A DNA stretch of 64,000 bases from Allorhizobium ampelinum S4 (GTDB lineage Bacteria > Pseudomonadota > Alphaproteobacteria > Rhizobiales > Rhizobiaceae): the NCBI RefSeq assembly GCF_000016285.1, contig NC_011981.1, forward strand, positions 248,001 through 312,000, written 5' to 3'. Positions 7,728 through 18,400 of this stretch are shown here, piece after piece. Position 1 is the first letter of the stretch, and every line of letters starts with the position of its first letter. Made by a program: the position numbers and the translations under genes. Under the pieces are notes generated by a model. That model did no database searches and had not been told where the DNA came from. It saw nothing but the letters and a program-made list of their open reading frames with translations.

Positions 7728-10700
7728 TCAGAGATTGCGCAGGATGGCTTCGAGATCATCCTGATCAAGTGTCATGTGCTTGAAGTCTGCTGGTGTGTAG
7801 CCGGCTTCGGTTGATGTCAGGCAGAAATCGACAAGGCTTTCGAGATGGTTTTGCAGCCCCGCCGCGAGTGTTTCGATTGTCTGCCGATCATGAATCTGCC
7901 GGGAATAGGCAAGGCGAATGCGCAAATGCCCGCCGCTTATGATTGCATTGATATCAAGGAGCACCCCGCGCCCATTGCGCGCGCCACGCGGATCGCCCGA
8001 TGGCTCGGCTGCGCGTGACAGCAACGCATCGCCGGAAAACAACGTGTCCGTCTGGCCAAGATAGTTGAACCGTATCTCGGCGATATCCTCCAGCTGTGGC
8101 AATGCCACGCCCTTCAGATATTTCAGAACGCCATAGCCGATGCCGTCGTTTGCAACACGGCGGAGACTTTCCTTGACCGAGAGCAATGTGGTGCGCCTGT
8201 CGCGCCCGGTGACATCGAAGAGAACGGGATAAAGGCCTGTGAACCAACCGACGGAGCGGCTCAGATCGACGCCTTCGAACAGGTCTGCCCGGCCATGACT
8301 TTCAAGGATCAGCCGGAGCCTGTCGTGTCCGGTCCAATCGCGGATTGCATTATAAAGTGCCGCAAGCATGATTTCTTCGGCATCGATTGGATAGCAGGAC
8401 GGCACGTCTCGAAGAAGGCGTCCGGTGAGGTCAGGATCGATTGTCAGATCAACGATGTCGGTGTCGCCAGCGCAATTGCTGCCCGAACGGTTCGTCGGGA
8501 TCGCTGCGGTCTTGGCCTCGGTTATCGTGCGCCAATGGTCCTTTTCACCATCGAACACCGCGCTGTCTTTCAGCTCGCGCACCCAGGTATCAATCCCTGT
8601 TGTGCGGGGCGGCAAGCTCATCTCAAGACCGGCCTCAAACGCTGTCAGGCATGTTTGAAGGTCATCAAGGAGAATGCGCCAGGACACCCCGTCGATCACG
8701 AGATGATGCGCTGCGATCAGCAGCCGTTGCTCGCACCCGTCGATGGTCACAAGCGTGGCACCCCAAACCGGGCCATCAGTGAGATCGAAACGGCGTTGCA
8801 GCGCATTCGCCTCAACCAAGAGCACGGCATCCGCTTCGGTTGCTGTACAAGAGGTGGAACGCAGCGGCGGTGCCCCTTCCAGCTCCGTCACGGATTGTCG
8901 CCACTGTCCGTCTTGCTGCCAGAAACGGCCGCGCAGCGCATCATGGGTCTGGTGGAGAAGGTCCATAGCCTGCTGAAGCGTCTTCTCATTGATCACCCTG
9001 CGGGGCCTCAGCATCAATGCCTGATTCCAATGGGCAATATCAGGGTAATTCTGCTCAAAAAACCAGTGCTGGGCCGGGCCAAGCGGAATGTCGCCGCTCA
9101 TTGGTCCGGTTTCATGCAACTCTGTCGCCAGATCCGAGACGGATGCGGCAAGGGCTGCAAGCGTTGAATATTGGAAAATATCGCGTGGTTTGATGGCAAT
9201 ACCAATGCGGCGCGCCGCAGCCACGACCTGAATAGCAAGAATTGAATCTCCACCAAGCGCAAAGAAGTTGTCGTTGCGTCCAATCGCCTCGCGTCCGAGA
9301 AGTTTTGCCCAGATCGCGGCGATCTTCTCTTCATGGCCTTTGTGTGGCGTCTGGTCTTCTGCAAGCGTTTTGGCTTCATCGGATGGATCGGGCAGGGCCT
9401 TGCGGTCGAGCTTGCCGTTCGGCAGGCGCGGAAGCTTGTCCAGCATCGCAAAAAACGTCGGCACCAGATGGCGCGGCAGTTCTCGGCTCAGATGGGCAGA
9501 GAGCGCTGCCTTACCGACAGGTGCCGCCACCTCAATCCATGCGGCGAGGCGGGCATAGCCGGTATTGTCCCGCCAGGCATCGACGGCGGCTCCTGTCACG
9601 CCCGGATAGCGCATCAGCACGGCCTCGACCTCGCCCGGTTCGATCCGAAAACCGCTGATCTTCATCTGGCGATCAGTTCGGCCGAGATAGTCGAGATTGC
9701 CATCGGCCAGCCGACGAACGCGGTCTCCGGTCTTGTAGAGCAGGGGGGCTTGGCCGGTGCTGTCAAACGGGTTTGGCAGGAAGCGCTCCGCCGTCAGGTC
9801 CGGGCGATTGTGATAGCCGCGCGCGATACCCTCGCCTGCCAGATAAAGCTCGCCCGGCATGCCGATTGGCACTTCATTGAGTGCTGCGTCAAGGACATGG
9901 GCGGTGGTGTTGGTGATGGGCTTGCCGATATGGATGGGCAGCCCCGCGTCATCGATCCGGCATCCGGTGGAATAGGTCGTGTCTTCGGAGGGCCCATAGA
10001 GATTGTACAGCGCCTCAACCTGTCCAGTCTCCAGAATCGCGCGTGCAAGGCTCGGTGGCAGCGGTTCGCCCGCAAGGCAGACTGTTTTTGCCTTGGTTGG
10101 CAACGGGCCAAACCGCATGAGTTCTGTCATCGGGGTCGGCACGGTGTTGATGAATGTGACCTCGTTTGCGAAGTGCGCGTCCGGCAGTTCGAAAAGATCA
10201 TCGACGATGAAAATTCGCCCACCAGCGGCGAACGTCACGAAAATTTCGAAGATGGACAGGTCGAAGCAGACGGATGTTGACGCAAGCATTCCGGCAAAGC
10301 TCTCCGCCGGGAAGGTGTCGAGCGCCCAATGTGTGAAGGCAACCGCATTGCGATGTTCGATTGCAACCCCCTTCGGCTGCCCTGTCGAGCCGGAGGTGTA
10401 GATGAGATAGGCGAGATCGCTGCCTTCGGTCGTATGGGGGAGAGGGGCCCCGGAGACGGCCTGCGTTCCGTTCCAGACGGCGGTCGGATCAAGCGTCTTG
10501 ATCTCGGCGAAGTCGGCGCGCTCTTCTTTTGTCAAGATGAGGGAGAGGCTTGCATCCCTTGCGACAAAGGCGATCCGATCTGCCGGATATTTGGGATCGA
10601 GCGGCACATAGGCAGCGCCCGTCTTCAAGACGGCAAGAATCGAAGCAATGAGGTCGATGTTGCGCTCAAGGCAAATACCGACGGCACTGCCGCGTCCGAT

Positions 10701-13700
10701 GCCAAGGGAGGCGAGATGCCGGGCGAGCGCCTCTGCTTGCCGATCAAGCTCAGCATAGGTCACGCTCCGGTTCCGATCTGTGACGGCAATGGCATCGGGT
10801 GTGCGCTCGGTTGAACGCGCAAAGAAGCCATGCAGACTTGCTGGCACCGCATCATAGGTCTTTGCCGTCGCGTTCCATGTGGCGATCTGCTGGCGCTGGC
10901 GCTCGGGCAGGCCGTCTATTTCGATCTGTGCTCGCTCAGGGGCCGATAGAAGAGCCTCGACCAAGGCCGTGAAAGCCTCGGCCATGTGGAGGATCGTCTC
11001 TTGGCGGAAGAGATCGCTGCGATAGATCAAGGTGCCGGAAAACTGGTCGCCGCGATGGCGCAGGTCAAGTGTCAGATCGACCTTCGATGTTTCCTGTGCG
11101 AGCACCACCGGGGTAACCGTCAGGTCATCGGGGCATGGGCTATGCTGCTCGTCGGCTTGCCAGGTGACCATCACTTGGAACACAGGGTTATGGCTCCAGC
11201 TTCGCTCGACCGAGAGGGCATCGACCACACATTCAAACGGCGCGTCTTGATGGCGGAAGGCATCAAGGACGAGCAAACGTGTGGCTGCGACCTGCTGCTC
11301 GAAGCTTGTCGCAGCATCATGCGTCAGTTTCAGCGCCAGCGTGTTGACGAACAGCCCGATAACATCCTCCAGCGCGCGGTTTGGCCGTTCGGATACCGGG
11401 GTTCCGATGACGACATCGGATGCGCCGGAATAACGTGACAGCAGGGTCGAAAAGGCGGAGAGAAGCACCATGAAGGGTGTGGCGTCCCGCTCATGGGCAA
11501 AATTGACCAGACGTGCTGTAAGCGCGCTATCGAGATGGAAGGGAATGCTGCCGCCCTTGAATTCCTGCCGCGCACCACGCGGAAAATCCGTCGGCAGCTC
11601 CAGAAGCGGGGGGGCATGTTCCAGCTGGCGGCGCCAATAGTCGATCTGCTCGCCCAGCGGCTGCTTTCGCTGCCAAGCGGCAAAATCACCATAGGTCAGG
11701 GTGAGCGGTGGAAGGTCTGCCACTTTGCCCTGTCGGCCCGCATCATAGAACCGCGTCAGATCCCGCAGCATCAGCTGAAGCGATTGCGCATCCGAGACAA
11801 TGTGGTGGAGTGCGACGAAAACAACGTGCTCGTCAGCGGAGAGACGGAAAATTCGGGCGCGGAAGAGGGGACCGGTCGCCATGTTGAATGGCTGCCTGCA
11901 TGCAGCAGCCAGCACTTCCGGCAGGGTGGCCTCATTCACATCCACGATTGCGATGTCTGGCTCGTTGGTTCCACCGATCTCGACCACAGGTTTGCCATCG
12001 CGGTTGACGATCTGCGTGCGCAATGCCGGATGGCGTGCGGCAAGGGCTGTGAATGCGTGTTGCAACACCTCCAGATCAAGCGCGCCATGAAAGCGGATCG
12101 CGGCAGGAACAGTGTAGGCGGCGCTGTCTGGTTCCAGCTCGGCCAATGTCCAAAGCCGCTGCTGGGCAAAGGACAAAGGTATCGTCGCACTATTCGGGAG
12201 GGCATCGATGGTGCTGGAGGGTGCCGCCATCGGCGTCTCGTCACGCTCAAGCGCTGCGGCGAAATCCTTGAGGCGGGGGAATTCAAACAGCTTCCGCAGC
12301 ACGGCATTTGTCGGAAGCGAAGACGAAAGCCGGGTAATCATGCGCATGGCCAGCAGCGAGTGGCCGCCGAGCCGGAAGAAATTGTCGTCCCGGCTGATCG
12401 AATCGATGGCCAGCACATCAGCCCAGGCATCAGCGACACGCTGTTCCGTTTCGGTCTCAGGCGGGCTGGACCCGGTGGCGACTGTTGCGGCCAGCGATGG
12501 CAGTGCTGCGCGATCAATCTTGCCGTTCGGCTGCTGCGGCAGGCGCGGCAGGAAGCACCACAGCGTCGGCACCATATGCACGGGGAGGACTTCGGACAGC
12601 GCCCGGCGCAGCTCGGTTTCATCCAGCCTCACGCCGTCTTGGGGTTCGATAAAGGCGGCCAGCTGCCGATCAGTGCCTTGCGTGACAGCCACAACCGCCT
12701 TTTCGACGCCCTCCATCTGTTCGAGATTGTGCTCGATCTCGCCTGTTTCGATGCGCAAGCCACGCACTTTGACCTGATGGTCAAGCCGCCCGCAAAATTC
12801 CAGATTGCCATCTGCGCGGCGGCGGATGCGATCCCCGGTCCGGTAAAGACGAGAGCCGGGCTCACTCGAAAACGGGTTGGCAATGAACCGCTCAGCGGTT
12901 TGCTCAGGTCGGCCAAAATAGCCGCGCGCCAAGCCCGTACCGCCGAGATAAAGCTCGCCAGAAAGGCCGGGCGGGCGCAGGCGGCCGGCACGGTCGAGAA
13001 TATAGGCTTGCGTGTTCGGCAATGGCTTGCCGATAGGCACAACGCCGCCCTGATAATGATCGCCCTGCAACGGAACTTCCGTTGAAAAGCAGGTATCCTC
13101 CGAAGGACCGTAGAGATTGAGGATACGCAGGTTCGGATAATCGCGTTTCAGGATGGCAACGAGTGCTGCTGGCAATGGCTCGCCGCAGAAGGTTGCCGTC
13201 TGTACGCTGTCTGGCAATCTGTGTTCTTGCAGCAATTCTTGCAGGAGGCTGGGGACCGTATTGATGAAAGTCACATCAACCTTGCTTGCGAGCTGCGGCA
13301 GTGCCAGAAAATGATCTGCGACAACGAGCGTGCCGCCGAGGACGAGGGGCGCATAAAGTTCGAAGATCGACAGGTCAAAGCTGATCGAGGTCGGCACCAG
13401 CATGCGCGCCACCTCTTCGCGCGTAAAGCGCTCCCGCGCCCAATACATGAAGGCGACGACGGAGCGGTGTTCTATCGCCACGCCCTTGGGCCTGCCCGTC
13501 GAGCCGGATGTATAGATGATGTAGGCGAGATGGTTCGGTGAGACGGCAGGCCGCGCCTCCAGCCGGATGTCCGGCAATGTTGTGACGTCAAGCAGCGTTT
13601 GCGCCTGCGTGACGAAGGCCGGGCGGTGATCAGCGAGCAGGATGGTAATCCCGCTATCCTCGGCAATGAAGACAAGGCGGCTTGGCGGATAATCGGCATC

Positions 13701-15449
13701 GAGCGGCACATAGGCCGCACCCGCACGCATGATGCCAAGGATACCCGCGATCATCCGGGGCGAGCGGCGCATGCAGATGCCCACCCGGTCGCCGGGCTTC
13801 ACACCAGCCGCAACCAGATTTGCGGCAATGCGCGAAGACTGCGCTTCGAGGTCGCGATAGGACCAGGTGAGGTCGCCATCGGTCACCGCGTCCGCATCCG
13901 GCGTTTGCTCGACCTGTTTCAGGACGAGATCATGCAGGCATTCCTCAACCGGATAATCCCGCACGGGACCGGAACCCGCCGCGATGATGGCCGCTTCCTC
14001 CTCCGGTGCCAGCAGCGAAAGCGTGGAGAGCCGCCGCGAGGGTTCGCGCACCACAAGCTCCAGCAGGCGCTCAAAACGGGCAAGCATAGAGGCGATGGTG
14101 CTCTCGTCGAAAATCTGGCTCGAATATTCGATCTTGCCCTTGATGTCCGGCTGGTCGTCTTCAAGGTTGAAGCGCAAGTCATATTTTGTTGCCACTTCGC
14201 GCAGCGGATAGGCTTCAATCGTCAGTCCATGCAGACCCGGCGGCGGGGCAACGCTGTGCTGGATGTCGAATTTCACGTTGAAGAGCGGGTTCAGGTCCGA
14301 GAGCGAGCGCTCTGGATTGATTGCTTCGACGAGGCGCTCGAACGGGATATCCTGATGGGCAAGGCCACGGCGCACAGCATCGGCAACCTTCTGGAGCAGA
14401 ACCAAAAAGGCCGGATCGCCGGACAGGTCGTTGCGAAAGACAAGCGTGTTGACGAGCGGCCCCATCATGGTCTGCGTCTCGGGCCGGTCGCGGTTGGCAA
14501 CCTCGCTGCCGAGGATGATATCGTCGCTGTCGGTATAGAGATGCAAAAGCACGTTGAAGGCGGCAAGCAGCAATGTGAACAGGCTGACATTCTGCTCGGC
14601 GGCAAGTGCGCGCAGCCTGAGCGACAGCCCCCGGTCGATCAAAACGGGAAGGTGTGCGCCGCTGAAGCTCGCTGTCAGGCTGTGTGGCCGGTCCAATGGC
14701 AATTCCAGCACCGGCAGCTCGCCCGCAAGGCTTTCTGTCCAATAGGCGAGCTGGTTGGCAAGAGTGGGGCCGTCCAGCAAGTCGCGCTGCCACAGCGTCC
14801 AATCGGCAAACTGCACCGGAAGGGGCGCAAGCACTGCTGCTGTTCCCGTCGCTTCGGCATGGTAGAGCGTTGAGAGATCGCGGGCAAAGACGCCCATCGA
14901 CCAGCGGTCGCTGATGATATGATGCATGCCAAGCGCCAGCACATGCTCATGCTCGTGAACCCCGACCAGCGTCGCGCGGATCGGCGGGCGGGTGAGATCA
15001 TAGGGCGTCTCGACAAATGCTTTGAGCTGAAGACGGGCTTCCTTTTCCGGGTCTGGATGCTGTCGGCAATCGTGATAGCCTATATCGGCTGCGCCGGATG
15101 CCTCGACAATTTGCTGCGGCTGGCCATCCTCGCCCATCGTAAACCGCGTCCGCAGGGGTTCGTGCCGCGCAATGAGGGCGGCATAGGCGCGAGACAGGGC
15201 TGCGCGGTCAAGCGGGCCTTTCAGCCGAAGTGCTAGGTTCATATTGTAGGCCACGGTGCCGGGTTCCAGCTGCTGCATGAACCAGAGGCGTTTTTGCGCC
15301 GATGACAGCGGAACCGCAGCCTCGCGGTCTGTCCGTGGCTGAATGCCGGAGGGGGCGGGAAACGTGATGCCCTGTGCTTTCAGCTTCTGTTCCAGTAGCG
15401 CCCGCCGCTCCGGCGAAAGCCCGGCGATCTTGGCGAAAAGTTCGTTCAT
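7728..15449 (-). CDS. Two-module NRPS: C-A-PCP-C-A-PCP-E
   Basis: A 2573-residue megasynthase. By motif position: N-terminal docking helix (LSPERRALLEQKLKAQGI, 11-28), C1 (HHIISDRW near 176), A1 (YTSGSTGRPKG near 645), PCP1 (GGHSLLA near 1031), C2 (HHIVSDAQ near 1216), A2 (YTSGSTGQPKG near 1683), PCP2 (LGGDSILA near 2066, the GGDS form that partners epimerases) and E (HHLVIDGVSW near 2250). Pocket residues read by eye are D-L-F-N-T-C-L-C-F for A1 and D-L-F-N-C-A-L-T-Y for A2. The second is close to a code I recall for alanine; A1 is unassigned. C1 and C2 have Arg and Ala in place of the Gly of HHxxxDG. The C-terminus LDQDDLEAILRNL looks like a short docking segment. The start overlaps the PKS stop as ATGA. 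Confidence 0.95.
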   Translation of the reverse strand: MNELFAKIAGLSPERRALLEQKLKAQGITFPAPSGIQPRTDREAAVPLSSAQKRLWFMQQLEPGTVAYNMNLALRLKGPLDRAALSRAYAALIARHEPLRTRFTMGEDGQPQQIVEASGAADIGYHDCRQHPDPEKEARLQLKAFVETPYDLTRPPIRATLVGVHEHEHVLALGMHHIISDRWSMGVFARDLSTLYHAEATGTAAVLAPLPVQFADWTLWQRDLLDGPTLANQLAYWTESLAGELPVLELPLDRPHSLTASFSGAHLPVLIDRGLSLRLRALAAEQNVSLFTLLLAAFNVLLHLYTDSDDIILGSEVANRDRPETQTMMGPLVNTLVFRNDLSGDPAFLVLLQKVADAVRRGLAHQDIPFERLVEAINPERSLSDLNPLFNVKFDIQHSVAPPPGLHGLTIEAYPLREVATKYDLRFNLEDDQPDIKGKIEYSSQIFDESTIASMLARFERLLELVVREPSRRLSTLSLLAPEEEAAIIAAGSGPVRDYPVEECLHDLVLKQVEQTPDADAVTDGDLTWSYRDLEAQSSRIAANLVAAGVKPGDRVGICMRRSPRMIAGILGIMRAGAAYVPLDADYPPSRLVFIAEDSGITILLADHRPAFVTQAQTLLDVTTLPDIRLEARPAVSPNHLAYIIYTSGSTGRPKGVAIEHRSVVAFMYWARERFTREEVARMLVPTSISFDLSIFELYAPLVLGGTLVVADHFLALPQLASKVDVTFINTVPSLLQELLQEHRLPDSVQTATFCGEPLPAALVAILKRDYPNLRILNLYGPSEDTCFSTEVPLQGDHYQGGVVPIGKPLPNTQAYILDRAGRLRPPGLSGELYLGGTGLARGYFGRPEQTAERFIANPFSSEPGSRLYRTGDRIRRRADGNLEFCGRLDHQVKVRGLRIETGEIEHNLEQMEGVEKAVVAVTQGTDRQLAAFIEPQDGVRLDETELRRALSEVLPVHMVPTLWCFLPRLPQQPNGKIDRAALPSLAATVATGSSPPETETEQRVADAWADVLAIDSISRDDNFFRLGGHSLLAMRMITRLSSSLPTNAVLRKLFEFPRLKDFAAALERDETPMAAPSSTIDALPNSATIPLSFAQQRLWTLAELEPDSAAYTVPAAIRFHGALDLEVLQHAFTALAARHPALRTQIVNRDGKPVVEIGGTNEPDIAIVDVNEATLPEVLAAACRQPFNMATGPLFRARIFRLSADEHVVFVALHHIVSDAQSLQLMLRDLTRFYDAGRQGKVADLPPLTLTYGDFAAWQRKQPLGEQIDYWRRQLEHAPPLLELPTDFPRGARQEFKGGSIPFHLDSALTARLVNFAHERDATPFMVLLSAFSTLLSRYSGASDVVIGTPVSERPNRALEDVIGLFVNTLALKLTHDAATSFEQQVAATRLLVLDAFRHQDAPFECVVDALSVERSWSHNPVFQVMVTWQADEQHSPCPDDLTVTPVVLAQETSKVDLTLDLRHRGDQFSGTLIYRSDLFRQETILHMAEAFTALVEALLSAPERAQIEIDGLPERQRQQIATWNATAKTYDAVPASLHGFFARSTERTPDAIAVTDRNRSVTYAELDRQAEALARHLASLGIGRGSAVGICLERNIDLIASILAVLKTGAAYVPLDPKYPADRIAFVARDASLSLILTKEERADFAEIKTLDPTAVWNGTQAVSGAPLPHTTEGSDLAYLIYTSGSTGQPKGVAIEHRNAVAFTHWALDTFPAESFAGMLASTSVCFDLSIFEIFVTFAAGGRIFIVDDLFELPDAHFANEVTFINTVPTPMTELMRFGPLPTKAKTVCLAGEPLPPSLARAILETGQVEALYNLYGPSEDTTYSTGCRIDDAGLPIHIGKPITNTTAHVLDAALNEVPIGMPGELYLAGEGIARGYHNRPDLTAERFLPNPFDSTGQAPLLYKTGDRVRRLADGNLDYLGRTDRQMKISGFRIEPGEVEAVLMRYPGVTGAAVDAWRDNTGYARLAAWIEVAAPVGKAALSAHLSRELPRHLVPTFFAMLDKLPRLPNGKLDRKALPDPSDEAKTLAEDQTPHKGHEEKIAAIWAKLLGREAIGRNDNFFALGGDSILAIQVVAAARRIGIAIKPRDIFQYSTLAALAASVSDLATELHETGPMSGDIPLGPAQHWFFEQNYPDIAHWNQALMLRPRRVINEKTLQQAMDLLHQTHDALRGRFWQQDGQWRQSVTELEGAPPLRSTSCTATEADAVLLVEANALQRRFDLTDGPVWGATLVTIDGCEQRLLIAAHHLVIDGVSWRILLDDLQTCLTAFEAGLEMSLPPRTTGIDTWVRELKDSAVFDGEKDHWRTITEAKTAAIPTNRSGSNCAGDTDIVDLTIDPDLTGRLLRDVPSCYPIDAEEIMLAALYNAIRDWTGHDRLRLILESHGRADLFEGVDLSRSVGWFTGLYPVLFDVTGRDRRTTLLSVKESLRRVANDGIGYGVLKYLKGVALPQLEDIAEIRFNYLGQTDTLFSGDALLSRAAEPSGDPRGARNGRGVLLDINAIISGGHLRIRLAYSRQIHDRQTIETLAAGLQNHLESLVDFCLTSTEAGYTPADFKHMTLDQDDLEAILRNL

Positions 15450-18400
15450 CGTGCATTTCCTCCGGCGAGAAGCCTGCTCACATCGGCGTCGGATAGGGTA
15501 TCGACCTCATCGAGAAGATCGGCGAGAGCAGAAAGGTCGGTCTTCTCCGTCATGCGCTCCAAAATCGATTTGGCGATGGCTGCGGCGGTCGGATTGTCGA
15601 AAAGCAGCTCGCGCATGGCGATATCGACGGGGAAGGCTTCGCGGAGTTTGGCAACGGCGCGGATGGCGAGCAGGGAATGGCCGCCGAGTTCATAAAAGCC
15701 GTCATCGGCCCCGATGGGTGACAGGCCGAGGATCTCTTCGAAAATGCCGATGATCCTCGCCTCGGTGTCATTGCCCGGTTTGCGATAGGCGACACCGAGT
15801 GCGGGGCGTCCACGCCCGCCGTCAGTGGCGGCTGCCTCTTGCGCATCGATGTCGGACGTGACCGGGGGAATGGTCCCACCCGACAGCATGGTCTGTCCGG
15901 TTGCGCCGTTTTCAATCAGGCATCGCGTCAGATCCCATGCGGCCTCAGTCGATATCGCGAAGGCGTTTGCACGGCCCGTCGCCTGCAAGGTCGTGCCGGG
16001 TTCCGCCTCGATCAGTGGATAGCCAATCGCAAACCATGGCGTGGTGCCGTTCTTGTTCTCTTCGGCGACAATCCGGTCGATGGCATGGTGCGTGGCGGCG
16101 TAAGCACCAAGGCCGAGCCCGCCAACGAGGGTTGAGAGCGAGGACTGAACGCAGCAAAAGCCAATTTTCCGCTTCGCGACAGCTTCACCAAGCGCACGAA
16201 CCGGGCGCAGTTTGCTCGAGATGTTATAGGCCCAATGGGCATCCGTCAGCTCACCAATCAGCGCGGCGGATTGATGGTTCGACTGCGGCAGGCTCAGAAA
16301 GATGCCGTCGATCCGGCCCAGCTCTGCGAACACATCGTCCAGAGCGCCTTTCAAGGCGGCGGCATCGCCGCAATCGAGCTGCCGTTTGAGACGTGCCGGA
16401 TACTCAAAAGCCGGTGCCGTAGTATCTTGAAGCAAGGCGACGGTTGCGCCGAGCCCAGACAGAGCATCAACCCAGGTCTTGCCAACGCCATCAACGATAT
16501 CGCCGACGACCACATAGACGCCGTTGCGCTTGAAGTCCGGGCCGCCTTGCGGCGCGTCAAACCGTTCCGTCTCCGGCAGCCAGCGATGCGCGCCACGCAA
16601 GGCGAGCACATCGTCTTTCCCCGACAGAGCGTCGCGAATACGCCTTGCACTCTCAATTGGCCGTGCAGCATCGATGTCGATATGACGGCAATGGAGCGAC
16701 GGATATTCCTGGGCGATCACCTGGAGAGTGCCAGCCACCAGAGCCTGCGCAATATCGAGATCTTCCAGACCCGTCACATCGGCTGCCGATCTTGTCAGAA
16801 GCGTGAGGGTGACCGCGCGGTCGTTCTTGGCCAGTTCCCGCACCAGCGCCAGAAGGGCTTGCGCCGCAGCTTCCGGCGCTTCGTTCGAGCAAGGGGTGAG
16901 AGGCCAGCCGAAGACGATATGGTCTGGGCTTGCCCCCCGCTCGGCAAGGGTCTCGAAAAGGCTGGCGTAGTCTTCGCTGATCGTGGGGCGGAGGCTGAAG
17001 CAGCGGAAGTCGGGTTCACTGAAACCAGCGCCGATCAATGCGCGATAGGGTTCCGCACCACTTCGCTCAAGCTCAGTGGCGAGAGTGGAGCCAAGCTGAC
17101 CATCGTCAAAAACAAGCACGCGGCCCTTCAACCGATTAGGCCCGTGGCTCAATTGCGCACGCCGCCAATTGGTGCGGTAGAGGCCGGGGCCTTCAGCAGG
17201 TGCTGCTGTTCTTTTGGGCGTGGCAGGCTCGCTATCCGCATCGACCCAGTAACGTTCGCTTTGGAAGGGATAGGTGGGAAGCCGTACGCGGCGTCGGCCA
17301 GAGGCTTCAACTGAATCCAGAACGCCGTTCAATTGCCAGAACTGACCGACAGCAGACAACACCTGCCCTGATTCATCCTTGCCTTCTGCGAGTGTTGCCA
17401 GAATTCGGCTTCCATCAACGCCCGCCACAGCGGTCAAGGTGCCGAGTGCGCGACCGGGGCCGATTTCGATGAAAACAGGTGCTGCAAGGGCTTGCAGTGT
17501 GCGTGTCCCATCTTCGAAGCGGACGGGCTGCAACAGGTGACGCGCCCAATAGTCCGGGTCGGTCGCATCCTGTGCCGTCATCCATGTTCCCGTGACATTG
17601 GAAATCAGAGGAATTTGCGGCACTGAGAGGCGCACACCTGCAACGACATTGCGAAACTGTACTGCCGCTTCCGTCATCATTGGCGAGTGGAAGGCGTGGG
17701 CGGTTTTCAGCATACGCCCTGCAATGCCCTTGTTTTTCAGGCGCACTTGTAGGCTTGCAATTGCCTCCACCGGGCCGGAGACAACGCTGACACCGTGCGC
17801 ATTGGCCGCAGCCAGCGTAATGACCTCATCAAGCCACGGCGTGATTGGCTCATCCGCATGCATCACCGCCAGCATGGCACCGGGTGCTTGAGCCTGCATC
17901 AACCGCCCGCGCGCAACGACGAGCTGGAGCGCTGTTTCGAGGTCGAAGATACCCGCAAGGCAGGCGGCGACATATTCGCCAATGCTGTGGCCATGCAGGG
18001 CCGTCGGTTTGACGCCGTGGCTCATCAAGGCTTGCGCAAGCGCATATTCAACGGCAAAGAGCGCGGGTTGGGCAAATGCCGTGCGGTCAAGGTCATCCGC
18101 GTTCGAAAACAGGCAGGCTTTGAAGTTGATCCCCATCAGCCCATCCAGTTTGGATGCGCAGGCATCAAACGGGGCGCGAAAGGCTGGCAGGTCGGCGTAA
18201 AGCGCCTTGCCCATCGCCGTATATGGACTGCCCTGACCGGGAAACAGGAAAACGGCTTGCGCTGTCTCGCCTTCCGCCGTGGCGGTTTGAGAGAGGTTGC
18301 GCAGATTGCTGGCAGCCTCTTTGGCATCGCGTGCCACGACGAAGCGGCGCTTGGCAAAATCGCGACGGCCATGGCGCAACGTGTGCGCCACATCCGCAAG

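Noticed and set aside
11493..13085. Plus-strand frame of 530 codons inside the NRPS
   Set aside because: Antisense to well-conserved A, PCP and C domains; its composition (Arg, Gly, Cys, His rich) is typical of a shadow frame in high-GC DNA.
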